Shown here piece after piece: positions 22,934 through 31,849 of a stretch of 49,897 bases of DNA (the stretch's first letter is position 1; the number at the start of each line of letters is the position of its first letter). Below the pieces are notes generated by a model, which had not been told where the DNA came from, did no database searches, and was given only the letters and a program-made list of their open reading frames with translations. The translations under genes were made by a program, and so were the position numbers. This DNA is from Flavobacterium terrae (GTDB lineage Bacteria > Bacteroidota > Bacteroidia > Flavobacteriales > Flavobacteriaceae). The stretch lies in NCBI RefSeq assembly GCF_900142035.1, contig NZ_FQZI01000008.1, positions 1 through 49,897 of the forward strand. The letters are read 5' to 3'.

Positions 22934-24751
22934 ATGGAAAACATTTTCATATACTTTTTAAAGGCAAATGCATTGATTACAGTGTATTTTTTAGCGTATC
23001 ATTTCCTTCTTAGAAAAGAAACATTTTTTAACACAAATAGATGGTTTTTACTGGCAGGTTTATTTACGTCTGCAGTATTGCCTTTATTTTTCATCAAGAA
23101 AACTATTTGGGTAGAAAAACCTGAATTCTCAATAAATGATTTAATACAATATGCTAATGTTCCTGTTAGCAAAGCAAATGAATCATTTACAATTGACTGG
23201 GATCAAATAATAATAAGTTCTTATATACTTATATCAGCCTTTTTATTGGCAAAAGTAGTAACCAATTTAATTTCATTAGTCAAATTACTTCGAAACAAAG
23301 AAGTAATTAAAAGAGATAAATTCTCACTAGTAGATTTAAATGAAGACATTGCTCCATTTTCATTTTTTAGCTACATCGTTTTTAATTCAAATTATTATAC
23401 TAACGAAGAACTTAGAAGTATACTTCTGCACGAAAAAGTACACAGTCAAGAAAAACATTCCATAGATGTTCTCATTGCAAAATTATTTTGCATTTTATTT
23501 TGGTTCAATCCATTTATGTGGCTTTATAAAAAAGCAATGCTTCAAAACCTAGAATATATAGCAGACAATAAAGCTTGTCAACAAATAGAAGACAAAAAAA
23601 TATATCAAAGAGCACTCTTAAAAGTAGTTAGTAATCAAAATTGCTTAGCTATTACAAATCATTTTTATCAATCATTAATCAAAAATCGAATAGTCATGTT
23701 AAACAAAAATCAATCCCACAAAAGAAATTCTTGGAAATACTCAGTAGTAATTCCAGCTCTTGTAGCCTTTTTTATTGTATTCCAAGTAAAAGTAATCGCA
23801 CAAGAACGTGAAAGAAAAATTGTAGAAAAACAAGAAAACAAAAAAGTTGTATCTATTGTTATAGATAAAAATACATCTGATAACGATATTAAAAAAGATG
23901 CTGAGATGCTTAAAAACGAGCACGATGTAAATTTAAAAGTATCTAAAGTTAAAAGAAACTCGCAAGGTGAAATCACAGGGATAAAAGTAGAATACAAAGA
24001 TAAAAATGGAAACAATGGTTCTATGCAATCTCAAAGTGATACCCCTATCGAACCTATTCATTTTTACAAAGAGTCTAGTGATGAGGGCAAAAATAGAATT
24101 GGTTTTGGAAAACCTAAAATGGAACTAAGAAGACCTCAAAGAATTAAACGTCTGGCTGAAGTAAGTAAAGATTTTGACGAAGAAGAATTAGAAAGAAAAA
24201 TCGAAAAAGAAATTGACGAAAATTTAGAGAAATCATTTGCATGGAGTTTTTCTGACGATGATCATGATAGCAAATCAATAGAAAGAAGAATTGTGATTAG
24301 AAAAGATGGTAAAAACGGTAAACCAGAAGTTATCATTAATGGTGAAAAACTAGATATCCCATACGCTGATCTAGAAAAAATGGACAAAGATTTTAATGGT
24401 AAATTTGAATTTAAATCTGGAGACAATGGTCCATTTATATTCAAGTTTAATGACGAAGAAATGATGCGTTTTAGTCCTGAGGATATCGAAAAAATAAAAA
24501 GTGAAGCCATGGAAAGCTCAAGAATTAATATGAAAAAAATGAAAGAGCACATGGAAAAAATGCGTCCTGAAATGGAAAAAATGAGAGAGAAAATGGAATG
24601 GAGTAAAGAAGATCGCAATATTGAAATGCAAAAAGCAAGAGAAGAAATGCTAAAGGCTCGTGAGGAAATGCTAAAAGCACGTGAAGAAATGAAGAAAGCT
24701 CGTGAAGAAATGGAAAAAGCAAAAGTGGAAATGAAAACTAGAAAAGCTTAA
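22934..24751 (+). CDS. M56 family (BlaR1-like) membrane metallopeptidase
   Basis: A 605-residue membrane peptidase. Four hydrophobic segments lie in the first ~300 residues. The zinc motif HEKVH is at residues 166-170 and a further metal ligand Glu is expected in EYIADNKAC. The penicillin-binding sensor domain of true BlaR1 is missing. In its place is a long hydrophilic C-terminal region (about 300-605) with a charged linker and a coiled coil of repeated KAREEM heptads at the very end. This architecture, a BlaR1 peptidase without the sensor, is common in Bacteroidota. It likely cleaves or inactivates the BlaI protein encoded just upstream. Confidence 0.88.
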   Translation: MENIFIYFLKANALITVYFLAYHFLLRKETFFNTNRWFLLAGLFTSAVLPLFFIKKTIWVEKPEFSINDLIQYANVPVSKANESFTIDWDQIIISSYILISAFLLAKVVTNLISLVKLLRNKEVIKRDKFSLVDLNEDIAPFSFFSYIVFNSNYYTNEELRSILLHEKVHSQEKHSIDVLIAKLFCILFWFNPFMWLYKKAMLQNLEYIADNKACQQIEDKKIYQRALLKVVSNQNCLAITNHFYQSLIKNRIVMLNKNQSHKRNSWKYSVVIPALVAFFIVFQVKVIAQERERKIVEKQENKKVVSIVIDKNTSDNDIKKDAEMLKNEHDVNLKVSKVKRNSQGEITGIKVEYKDKNGNNGSMQSQSDTPIEPIHFYKESSDEGKNRIGFGKPKMELRRPQRIKRLAEVSKDFDEEELERKIEKEIDENLEKSFAWSFSDDDHDSKSIERRIVIRKDGKNGKPEVIINGEKLDIPYADLEKMDKDFNGKFEFKSGDNGPFIFKFNDEEMMRFSPEDIEKIKSEAMESSRINMKKMKEHMEKMRPEMEKMREKMEWSKEDRNIEMQKAREEMLKAREEMLKAREEMKKAREEMEKAKVEMKTRKA

Positions 24752-24756
24752 TAGTA

Positions 24757-24785
24757 TAAAGACTGTCAATTGACAGTCTTTTTTT
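24757..24785 (+). terminator. Terminator after the M56 gene
   Basis: AAGACTGTCAATTGACAGTCTTTTTTT hairpin. Confidence 0.9.
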
Positions 24786-24807
24786 ATCTTTGTCAAAAAT
24801 AAAGGCC

Positions 24808-24951
24808 ATGTACAAAATTCTAGCTAAACTCAATAAAATAATCTTACCTAGTTTTACTAAACAACAACTTGATATTGCTAAAGCTAAAAAATGGCAAATG
24901 GCAATTATAGGTTGGCGCTATTACGTAACTAAAAGAGCATTAGGGAATTAA
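24808..24951 (+). CDS. Small 47-aa basic protein
   Basis: A 47-residue ORF beginning MYKILAKLNK and containing KAKKWQMAIIGWRYYVTKRAL. It is strongly basic with one hydrophobic patch. A peptide with this pattern occurs in many flavobacteria (recalled, not searched), which is why I call it real. It lies between a terminator and the tRNA-Arg promoter. Function unknown. Confidence 0.55.
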   Translation: MYKILAKLNKIILPSFTKQQLDIAKAKKWQMAIIGWRYYVTKRALGN

Positions 24952-24981
24952 AAAATAAAGAAATATTTTTTAATTTTCTTG

Positions 24982-25012
24982 TTTGCATATTAATCAAATA
25001 TATCTATATTTG
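24982..25012 (+). promoter_or_regulatory. tRNA-Arg promoter
   Basis: TTTG (24982-24985), a 19-bp spacer, and TATATTTG (25005-25012) match the Bacteroidota consensus, about 40 bp before the tRNA. Confidence 0.8.
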
Positions 25013-25052
25013 CACCCGCAATCAGCAAGATACTTCTTCTGATTACAAAAAA

Positions 25053-25126
25053 GGCCTCGTGGCGCAACTGAATAGCGCATCTGATTACGGCTCAGAAGGT
25101 TACAGGTTTGAATCCTGTCGAGGTCA
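25053..25126 (+). tRNA. tRNA-Arg (anticodon ACG)
   Basis: A 74-nt cloverleaf. The acceptor stem is GGCCTCG/CGAGGTC with one G·U pair and discriminator A. The D stem is GCGC/GCGC. The anticodon stem TCTGA/TCAGA encloses the loop TTACGGC, giving anticodon ACG. The T arm contains GGTTTGAATCC. No CCA is encoded. A strong terminator follows. Confidence 0.95.
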
Positions 25127-25137
25127 CAAAAAATTAA

Positions 25138-25165
25138 AGTCTGCTCACTGAGCAGACTTTTTTTG
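25138..25165 (+). terminator. Terminator after tRNA-Arg
   Basis: AGTCTGCTCACTGAGCAGACT hairpin then TTTTTT. Confidence 0.9.
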
Positions 25166-25243
25166 TTTATCCCACATTGAAAAAAACCACTGTATTTAAT
25201 TAGCTGATTTTAGTTATATTTACTTTCCAAAAATTCTGAAAAA

Positions 25244-27625
25244 GTGAATTCTGAAAAAAAAGCGACTCAATTTACAGCTTGGTTTTTATCCCGACCTAAA
25301 ACGTCTGGCTGTATCGTTTTTTTTTCATTACTTGCACTTATAATCCTACTGGTCATCTTTAGATATCAAGCAATAAAAGAGGCTGAGCGATATGAAATGA
25401 ACAATGTTCTTGGAGTTGTTAAAAAAAATATTGAGCAAAATCTTAAAAATAATTATGCAGTTCTTATAACTCTTGCTTTGTCTATTGATGATTCGGGTGA
25501 ACCCAAAAATTTTGAGAAAATATCTGAAAGTCTCATCAACACCTATAAAAACATTGATGCTGTACAATTAGTACCTGGCGGAGTAATTAAAATGACTTAT
25601 CCTCTCAAAGGTAATGAAGCCGCGACAGGATTAGACATCCTTAACAATCCTTTACACAGGCAGGCTGCTTTAAAGGCAATCAAAACAAAATCTATTTATT
25701 TTTCTGGACCAGTAGAACTCAAACAAGGTGGCTCAGGCGTTGTAGGAAGACTACCAATTTTTAAAAAGGGTAAATTTTGGGGATTTTCTGCTGTAGTAAT
25801 ACGATTTAATACTTTTATAAAATCTACTGGTATTGATTCATTTGGTGAAAACAATTATTATTTTCAATTAAGTAAAATAAATCCATTATCTCACGAAAAA
25901 GAATTTTTCCTTCCCAACAAGTCTGATTTTTCTAAAAAGTATTACAAAACTGTAGATATTCCTGAAGGTGATTGGAAACTTTATATCATTTCAAAAAAAG
26001 GGGACCACTTTTTTGAATTACTACCCACATCAATAATTGGTACTTTATTATCTCTTCTTTGCGGATTATTTATTTATATCTTGCTTAAACGTCCTTCAGA
26101 ATTACAACATCTAGTCGAAATTCAAACTAAAAAATTAATCAAAAATGAATTTTTATTCAAATCCATTTTTGAAAATGCAGGTTTAGGTATTTTTCACACA
26201 AATACTATTACCGGTCAATTTATTGATGCCAATGATGTAGTTTGTCAATTATTGGGCTATACTTTGGAAGAAATTAAAGAAAAAGACTTTATGTCAATTA
26301 CCCATCCTGAAGATCTAAAAGAGGATTTAGAGTATATGGAAAAACTCAAAAATGGAGAGATTAAACATTTTTCCATGGAAAAAAGATATATCAAAAAAAA
26401 TGGAGAGTTCATTTGGGTTTCTATTACGGTTTCTCCTTTATGGGAAAAAAATGAAACTCCTAATCATCATATTGCTATCGTTGAAAATATATCTACAAGA
26501 AAAGCCAATGAACTAGAATTATTAGAATCCAAACAAAAAACGAGAGATTTAATTGATAGTATTGATGGTATTGTTTGGGAAGGAAATTCGGAAGATCCAG
26601 GAATAACCTATGTCAGCAAAAAATCAGAAGCTATTTTAGGTTATAGTCCAGATGAATGGACATCTGACGATATGTTTTGGCGTAAAATAATTCATCCCGA
26701 TGATCGTGATTGGGTTATTGAATACAGCACTAATGCCGCAAAATACAGAAAACCATTTGACCAAGAGTACAGAATGATTGCTAAAAATGGTAGCGTTGTT
26801 TGGGTTCGCGACTTAGTGAGTATTTATACTGTTGATGAAAATAGAATACGCTATCGAGGAATTTTAATTGACATTACTAAATCAAAAGAAATTGAGATTG
26901 ATTTAAATAACTCACTTAAATTAGTTACTGAGCAAAACAAACGTCTACTTAACTTTTCCCATATAGTTTCTCATAACTTGCGTTCGCATACCAGTAACAT
27001 TCATTCATTGATAAATTTAATTGAAATGAGTGAAGATGAAACTGAGCAAAATGAACTATTGAATTTATTAAAATCAGTTTCAGAAACTCTAAATAAAACC
27101 ATGGACAACTTAAACGAAGTGGTTTCTATTCAAACAGATATTAATCCTATTATCGAAAAGTTAAACTTAAATAAGTATATCACTAAAACTCAAGAAATTC
27201 TGCATAGTCAAATTACAAAAAATGGTGTTGTGATAATAAATACCATTCCTGATGATGCTTACCTACAATTTAATCCTGCTTATTTAGAAAGCGTTTTACT
27301 TAATTTTATTTCAAATTCAATTCGTTATAGACATCCTAAAAGGGCACCAGAAATTAAACTTTCGTTATATACTGAAGGAGAATACCAAATTCTTGAAATT
27401 CAAGATAACGGAATAGGAATTGATTTAAAGAAAAACGGTGAAAAAATATTTGGATTATACAAAACCTTTACAAGAAACCCTGAGTCTAGAGGAATTGGAT
27501 TATTTATTACCAAGAACCAAATTGATGCCTTAAATGGAAAAATCGAAGTAGAGAGCCATTTAAATGAAGGAACAACTTTTAAAATTTATTTCAGCCATGC
27601 CACAAAAGAAAATTTACATCATTGA
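25244..27625 (+). CDS. CHASE-PAS-PAS sensor histidine kinase
   Basis: A 793-residue membrane kinase starting at GTG. TM1 is at about residues 20-40. A periplasmic CHASE domain follows (~60-270; LVPGGVIKMTYPLKG, IYFSGPVELKQGG, VVGRLPIF), then TM2 (~265-285), PAS 1 (~305-420) and PAS 2 (~430-550, with PDEWTSDDMFWRKIIHPDD). The dimerisation helix has SHIVSHNLRSH, with the likely phospho-His at 577, and the ATPase has ISNSIRYRHP, IQDNGIGID and GIGLFITKNQID. CHASE domains bind small ligands such as cytokinin-like compounds or peptides; the ligand here is unknown. The next gene overlaps it by 29 nt. Confidence 0.9.
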   Translation: MNSEKKATQFTAWFLSRPKTSGCIVFFSLLALIILLVIFRYQAIKEAERYEMNNVLGVVKKNIEQNLKNNYAVLITLALSIDDSGEPKNFEKISESLINTYKNIDAVQLVPGGVIKMTYPLKGNEAATGLDILNNPLHRQAALKAIKTKSIYFSGPVELKQGGSGVVGRLPIFKKGKFWGFSAVVIRFNTFIKSTGIDSFGENNYYFQLSKINPLSHEKEFFLPNKSDFSKKYYKTVDIPEGDWKLYIISKKGDHFFELLPTSIIGTLLSLLCGLFIYILLKRPSELQHLVEIQTKKLIKNEFLFKSIFENAGLGIFHTNTITGQFIDANDVVCQLLGYTLEEIKEKDFMSITHPEDLKEDLEYMEKLKNGEIKHFSMEKRYIKKNGEFIWVSITVSPLWEKNETPNHHIAIVENISTRKANELELLESKQKTRDLIDSIDGIVWEGNSEDPGITYVSKKSEAILGYSPDEWTSDDMFWRKIIHPDDRDWVIEYSTNAAKYRKPFDQEYRMIAKNGSVVWVRDLVSIYTVDENRIRYRGILIDITKSKEIEIDLNNSLKLVTEQNKRLLNFSHIVSHNLRSHTSNIHSLINLIEMSEDETEQNELLNLLKSVSETLNKTMDNLNEVVSIQTDINPIIEKLNLNKYITKTQEILHSQITKNGVVIINTIPDDAYLQFNPAYLESVLLNFISNSIRYRHPKRAPEIKLSLYTEGEYQILEIQDNGIGIDLKKNGEKIFGLYKTFTRNPESRGIGLFITKNQIDALNGKIEVESHLNEGTTFKIYFSHATKENLHH

Positions 27626-27980
27626 CGACGATCCCATTTATAAATTAGTTACCAAAAAACTAATTGAAAAAACCAACTTATTTAGCCATACCAAAGAATT
27701 TTCTAATGGTAGTGAAGCTTTTGAGTATTTTGAAAGCACAAAAGATATTCCCGAAGTTATCCTTCTAGATCTAGAAATGCCCGAAATGGACGGCTGGGAG
27801 TTTTTGACCGAATTTTGCAGTTTAGAGAAAAGACTTCATAAAGAAAGTACCATTTACATTGCCAGCTCATCGATTGCTATAGAAGACAAAGAAAAAGCCA
27901 AAAAATACAAGTGTGTAAAAGCCTTTTTAAGCAAACCCATTAATCTCGAAAAATTAGAAAGCATTGCCGGTGAAGATTAA
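27597..27980 (+). CDS. Single-domain response regulator
   Basis: A 127-residue receiver domain with no output domain. DDD at residues 10-12 forms the acidic pocket, D58 in LLDLEMPEMDGW is the phosphoacceptor, and KP in LSKPINLE is the conserved lysine. The start at 27597 overlaps the kinase gene by 29 nt, so it is translationally coupled with it and very likely is its phosphorylation target. Solo receivers act through protein partners. Confidence 0.9.
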   Translation: MPQKKIYIIDDDPIYKLVTKKLIEKTNLFSHTKEFSNGSEAFEYFESTKDIPEVILLDLEMPEMDGWEFLTEFCSLEKRLHKESTIYIASSSIAIEDKEKAKKYKCVKAFLSKPINLEKLESIAGED

Positions 27981-28007
27981 GTATATTTGCGTTCAAAACA
28001 GTAAAAC

Positions 28008-28580
28008 ATGACCGCCGATTTTATTTACGATAAAGAATTTAATACCATAACTTATTCGCAATACGAAATCACGCAAAAAGAATTTGAAAACTGTGTTTTC
28101 AATCATTGTGATTTTACCCAATGCAGTTTTACAGGCGCTGTGTTTGTCGATTGTACTTTTAACCACTGTAACTTTAAAGATGCGAAAATAGGCCATGTAG
28201 GCTTGCGAAATGTCATGTTTATCGATTGCGATTTTACGAGCGTAAACTTTGCCATGACCGACCAAAAAATATACGAGTTTCATTTTACCAATTGCCTACT
28301 CGACTATGCCATGTTTTACAAACTAAAACTAAAAGGAATGCAGTTTACCAATTGCAGTATGGTTTCTGTAGATTTTATGGAAAGTGACTTAACCGATGCC
28401 TTATTTGATAATTGCAATCTTCGCTTAGCAGTTTTCTCGGACACCAACCTCAATAAAGCCGACTTTTACAGTAGCCATAATTTCTCCATCAATCCCGTTA
28501 AAAACAAAGTAAAAAAAGCGATTTTCTCGCAAGAAAATGTAAAAGGATTGTTAGACAACTTCGAGATTATCATCAAGTAA
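28008..28580 (+). CDS. Pentapeptide repeat protein
   Basis: A 190-residue protein made of pentapeptide repeats (A(D/N)LXX and C-F-type turns): FENCVFNHCDFTQCSFTGAV, CTFNHCNFKDAK, CDFTSVNFAMTD and CNLRLAVFSDTNLNKADF. This forms a right-handed quadrilateral β-helix. Some such proteins mimic DNA and protect gyrase (Qnr-like, McbG-like); most have no known role, and I see no specific mark here. It follows the response regulator by 27 bp and may be in the same transcript. Confidence 0.9.
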   Translation: MTADFIYDKEFNTITYSQYEITQKEFENCVFNHCDFTQCSFTGAVFVDCTFNHCNFKDAKIGHVGLRNVMFIDCDFTSVNFAMTDQKIYEFHFTNCLLDYAMFYKLKLKGMQFTNCSMVSVDFMESDLTDALFDNCNLRLAVFSDTNLNKADFYSSHNFSINPVKNKVKKAIFSQENVKGLLDNFEIIIK

Positions 28581-28708
28581 GCCCTTATTTTACTGAGTTG
28601 TTAAAAACTACATCACATTGTCAATAACTATGACTGGCAATGCAGGATTGCTTTTTGTAAATTTGAGAATAACATCAACCATTTATGAGTTGTACAAAAT
28701 GAAAAAGA

Positions 28709-29728
28709 ATGAATCTATTCAAGCATCTACCTATTGAATTAAGAATACAGCAAGAAGCAGAGATAAATCCAAATGGAAAAATCATTAGAGGTATTAAACC
28801 CATAGACATGACTACCTATTGGCAATATGATTTTGAAGAAAATTGTGATGCTTTTTTTGAATGCTTTAATGACCCGTTTTCTGAGCTATATGGACCTAAC
28901 CAGTCTAGTGATGCAAAATATATTTTTAGAGGACATCGAGATGCAACTTGGAAATTAATCCCTTCTGTTTTTAGAAATTACAATGATGAAACAAATATTA
29001 ATAGTTTAAATATACTAAACTCAGGAAATGGTCATTTTTTACCCGAATTAACTGATTTCATTAACTTCATTAAGGGTCTAAATAGTTTAGGCTATAAAAT
29101 TGAAGATGATACTTTTAAGTTAATTAATTCAGTTTTAACTGACGATACATACAAAGCATCCGATTTAATAAAAAATTTCCCAAAAAAAGAACAGCTAAAA
29201 GAATTAGCTTTAGCTCAACATTATGGAGTACAAACAAGATTATTGGACTTTACTTTTAACCCAAACAAGGCAATATTTTTTGCTTCTGAAAAAATAAAAC
29301 ATCCAAGAAAAGAAGATAATTTCAAAATGGGCATTTGGGCAATTCCTGAAAGATTAATAGAGATATGTCAAGAAGACTTCTATTTAGAAAAAATATTTAT
29401 TGAAGGATTTCAAAACAACAATATGATTGCTCAACAAGGTTTATTTATTAATTATTTCAAGGATAGATCTGTCGACGAAAATCTATATAATAGCGAAGGA
29501 AAAATTAAATCTCTAGATGAATATTTATACGAATACAAGAAAATCCCCGAAAATGAAAGATTGATAAATGAAAAAATTGGAAAACCGAGTCTATTTACTT
29601 TATCACATAGTGTTGCTTGGCAAGTTTCTAAAAGACTTGATATATTAAATGTTAATTGGTTTACAATTCAACCAGATTTGGATGGAGTAAAAAAAGAAGT
29701 TGAAAGAAAAAGAAATCACCATCAATAA
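28709..29728 (+). CDS. FRG domain protein
   Basis: A 339-residue protein with an FRG domain (PF08867), named after its conserved F-R-G. The core motif is FRGHRDATWKL at residues 73-83 and the second core is LAQHYGVQTRLLDFT at ~168-182. The fold has been linked to nucleotide-binding or ADP-ribosyl-related enzymes, and such genes often lie in defence or accessory islands; neither has been shown for this protein. The gene is strongly AT-rich, lies between a pentapeptide gene and a DUF1905 gene, and has no obvious partner. A TAAATTTG element is at 28658-28665. Confidence 0.85.
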   Translation: MNLFKHLPIELRIQQEAEINPNGKIIRGIKPIDMTTYWQYDFEENCDAFFECFNDPFSELYGPNQSSDAKYIFRGHRDATWKLIPSVFRNYNDETNINSLNILNSGNGHFLPELTDFINFIKGLNSLGYKIEDDTFKLINSVLTDDTYKASDLIKNFPKKEQLKELALAQHYGVQTRLLDFTFNPNKAIFFASEKIKHPRKEDNFKMGIWAIPERLIEICQEDFYLEKIFIEGFQNNNMIAQQGLFINYFKDRSVDENLYNSEGKIKSLDEYLYEYKKIPENERLINEKIGKPSLFTLSHSVAWQVSKRLDILNVNWFTIQPDLDGVKKEVERKRNHHQ

Positions 29729-29736
29729 AATAAAAA

Positions 29737-30036
29737 ATGCCCAACCTCATCAAATATACCTTTTCGGCAAAAATATGGCAATACGAAGGGCCGAATGGTT
29801 GGTATTTTGTATCCTTACCGCAAGATATTTCAAAAGAGATTCGAGAAAACTTAAAATGGCAAGAGGAAGGTTGGGGTCGGTTAAAAGTCAATGCAAAAAT
29901 TCAAACCCAAGAATGGAAAACCGCTATTTGGTTTGATACCAAACAAAATACCTATCTCCTCCCCTTAAAAGCTGCCATTAGAACCAAATGCAAACTGGAA
30001 AAAGACCAAGAAATAACAGTTAGTGTTTTAGTTTAA
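29737..30036 (+). CDS. DUF1905 domain protein
   Basis: A 99-residue protein that is a complete DUF1905 domain (PF08922): FSAKIWQYEGPNGWYFVSLP, then WGRLKVNAKI, FDTKQNTYLLPLKAAIR and a closing strand. The fold is a small β-barrel of unknown function. It lies 8 bp after the FRG gene on the same strand. Confidence 0.9.
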   Translation: MPNLIKYTFSAKIWQYEGPNGWYFVSLPQDISKEIRENLKWQEEGWGRLKVNAKIQTQEWKTAIWFDTKQNTYLLPLKAAIRTKCKLEKDQEITVSVLV

Positions 30037-30101
30037 ATAAAAATCACTAACACACTGGTTTATAGAGCAAATACAGTATGTTAGTAATTCTATAAAATAG
30101 C

Positions 30102-30701
30102 TTATAATTCAGTAATAATTTGGTCCACAAGTAATCTTGATTTAGGTTTTAACTCTGGTTGGTTGGCATCATTTGCATCACGTTTCCCAATCGCAACTGC
30201 AAACAAAGGTTGGTAATCTTCTAATTTTAATATCTGTCTATATTTATCTTTTTCAATGCCTTCCATAGGTGTTGAGTCAATACCTAAACTAGCACAAGCC
30301 GATAAAAAATAACCTAATGACAAATATACCTGATGTTGCAACCATGCTTTAATTTCATGCTCTGGTAATGGCTTTATAAATTGTTTGTAATAGCCTACTG
30401 CACCTTCTGGCAAATTAGCTTCAATTTGTTTTTCAAACTTATCTAAATCATCAATTGCACTAAACACTACTGTGTAGCTTGAATCCAACACTTTAGGCGC
30501 ATTAAAATACGATGCATTTGCTAGTTCTTCCTTTATTTCAGGATTAGAAACAAATGTAAAATGCCACGGCTGACTATTAATAGACGAAGGTGATAACTGC
30601 AAAATGCTTTTCAACTTGTTTATCAAATCCTCTGATAATTTTTCATCAGCATTATATTTTTTGGTGGTATAACGCTTTTGGGCTAATGTTAAAAAATCCA
30701 T
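30102..30701 (-). CDS. Nitroreductase family NAD(P)H oxidoreductase
   Basis: A 199-residue FMN-dependent nitroreductase of the NfsB type. It has RYTTKKYNADEKL at the N-terminus (FMN phosphate site), LSPSSINSQPWHF, SLGYFLSACASLGIDSTPMEG and LFAVAIGKRD. It reduces quinones, nitro compounds or flavins with NAD(P)H. It is divergent from an HxlR regulator, which very probably controls it; overlapping promoters and palindromes lie between the two. Confidence 0.9.
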   Translation of the reverse strand: MDFLTLAQKRYTTKKYNADEKLSEDLINKLKSILQLSPSSINSQPWHFTFVSNPEIKEELANASYFNAPKVLDSSYTVVFSAIDDLDKFEKQIEANLPEGAVGYYKQFIKPLPEHEIKAWLQHQVYLSLGYFLSACASLGIDSTPMEGIEKDKYRQILKLEDYQPLFAVAIGKRDANDANQPELKPKSRLLVDQIITEL

Positions 30702-30720
30702 ATTTCTTTTTTTAAATTAT

Positions 30721-30767
30721 ACTATACTTTTTATAGTTGCAAAACTATTTATAGTTTATTACATTTG
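30721..30767. promoter_or_regulatory. Divergent overlapping promoters with HxlR operator palindromes
   Basis: On the + strand, TTGC (30737-30740) and TACATTTG (30760-30767) are 19 bp apart. On the - strand, TAGTTTTG (complement of 30740-30747) is a -7 box with TTG (complement of 30768-30770) 20 bp upstream. The palindromes ACTATA-CTTTT-TATAGT (30721-30737) and ACTAT-TT-ATAGT (30744-30755) overlap both promoters and are the likely HxlR binding sites. Confidence 0.7.
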
Positions 30768-30799
30768 CAATAACGGTCAAATTGTATAGTTCAAAAAAT

Positions 30800-31159
30800 A
30801 TGTATAAAATAGACGATAAAAAATTTCCATGTAGTACAAGCCTTGCCATGAAATACATAGGCGGTAAATGGAAAGCAGTGATCTTAATACACTTGTATTC
30901 TAAAAAAAGATACAATGAATTAAGAAAAGAATTACCCATGGTTACTGAAAGAACCTTAAGCATCCAACTAAAAGAACTGGAAAACGACGGTTTAATATCC
31001 AGAACGGTATACACCAGCAAACCTCCGCTAAAGGTTGAATACGAATTAACGGAGCTGGGTAAAACACTAATCCCTCTGTTGAACGCCATGGCCGAATGGG
31101 GAAGATTTATGGGTGAAGAACATCTAAAAGTAAAAACGGAACCTTGTTTTAACAGTTAA
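30800..31159 (+). CDS. HxlR family transcriptional regulator
   Basis: A 119-residue winged-HTH protein of the HxlR/MarR-like group: FPCSTSLAMKYIGGKWKAVIL, then KRYNELRKELPMVTERTLSIQL and LIPLLNAMAEWG. The Cys in KFPC (residue ~10) is conserved in thiol- or aldehyde-sensing HxlR proteins. The start is ATG 30800; a TTG 6 codons earlier (30782) is possible. It is divergent from the nitroreductase gene and likely controls it. Confidence 0.9.
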   Translation: MYKIDDKKFPCSTSLAMKYIGGKWKAVILIHLYSKKRYNELRKELPMVTERTLSIQLKELENDGLISRTVYTSKPPLKVEYELTELGKTLIPLLNAMAEWGRFMGEEHLKVKTEPCFNS

Positions 31160-31171
31160 TTAAAGCCCAAT

Positions 31172-31849
31172 TTAACTTAAAATTTTACCATCTTCCATGG
31201 TAATAATTCGGTGGGTGCGATTAGCAAAATCAGGATCATGGGTTACAATCAACAACGTTTGATTATGCTCTTTGGTGAGTTGGTTAAAAATATCAAACAC
31301 AATATCACTGTTTTTCTTATCCAGATTTCCCGTAGGTTCATCGCCCATAATAATCAAAGGTTTATTTATCAAGGCTCTGGCAATCGCCACACGCTGCTTT
31401 TGTCCGCCACTCAACTGATTAGGCATTTTTAAAGCATGTTCGTGCATATCGAGCGTGCGAAGATGTTCTATGGCATTTTGTTCTATCTCTTCTTCAGATA
31501 GTTTTCCCAATTTAAGTCCAGGAAGCATTACATTACGCAACACATTAAACTCATTCAGCAAATAATGAAATTGAAATACAAAGCCTATACTTTCGTTACG
31601 CATTTGTGCCAATTCTTTATCGGTCTTACCTGTTATCAATTCTTCATCTAAATAAATTTGGCCTTCATAATCAGTATCCATCGTCGAAAGCAAATACAGT
31701 AAAGTCGATTTTCCACAACCTGATTTCCCTACAATAGAAACAAATTCACCATGATCTACCTGCAAATCAATTTCTTTGAGCACCTGCATGCGCAAAGGAT
31801 CATTAAAATATTTGGTCAGCTTTTTGGTTTCTAATACGATATTACTCAT
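31172..31849 (-). CDS. MacB/LolD-type ABC transporter ATPase
   Basis: A 225-residue ATP-binding protein. Walker A is GKSGCGKST, the signature is LSGGQKQR, and Walker B is LIIMGDEPTGN. The TGNLDKKNS ending of Walker B and the length place it in the MacB/LolD subgroup. Its start codon overlaps the stop of the permease gene at 31849. It completes a three-gene export system with the permease and the periplasmic adaptor. Confidence 0.93.
   Translation of the reverse strand: MSNIVLETKKLTKYFNDPLRMQVLKEIDLQVDHGEFVSIVGKSGCGKSTLLYLLSTMDTDYEGQIYLDEELITGKTDKELAQMRNESIGFVFQFHYLLNEFNVLRNVMLPGLKLGKLSEEEIEQNAIEHLRTLDMHEHALKMPNQLSGGQKQRVAIARALINKPLIIMGDEPTGNLDKKNSDIVFDIFNQLTKEHNQTLLIVTHDPDFANRTHRIITMEDGKILS

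Noticed and set aside
22573..24751. blaI with the M56 peptidase taken as a β-lactam resistance locus
   Set aside because: The penicillin-sensor domain is missing from the peptidase and no β-lactamase gene lies nearby.
28008..28580. Pentapeptide protein as a Qnr-type quinolone resistance gene
   Set aside because: Repeats are present but the Qnr-type loops and N-terminal features cannot be recognised; the general family name is the safe level.
30800..31159. MarR-type instead of HxlR for the small regulator
   Set aside because: The KFPC start and GGKWKAVIL helix are HxlR marks, and the divergent nitroreductase fits.
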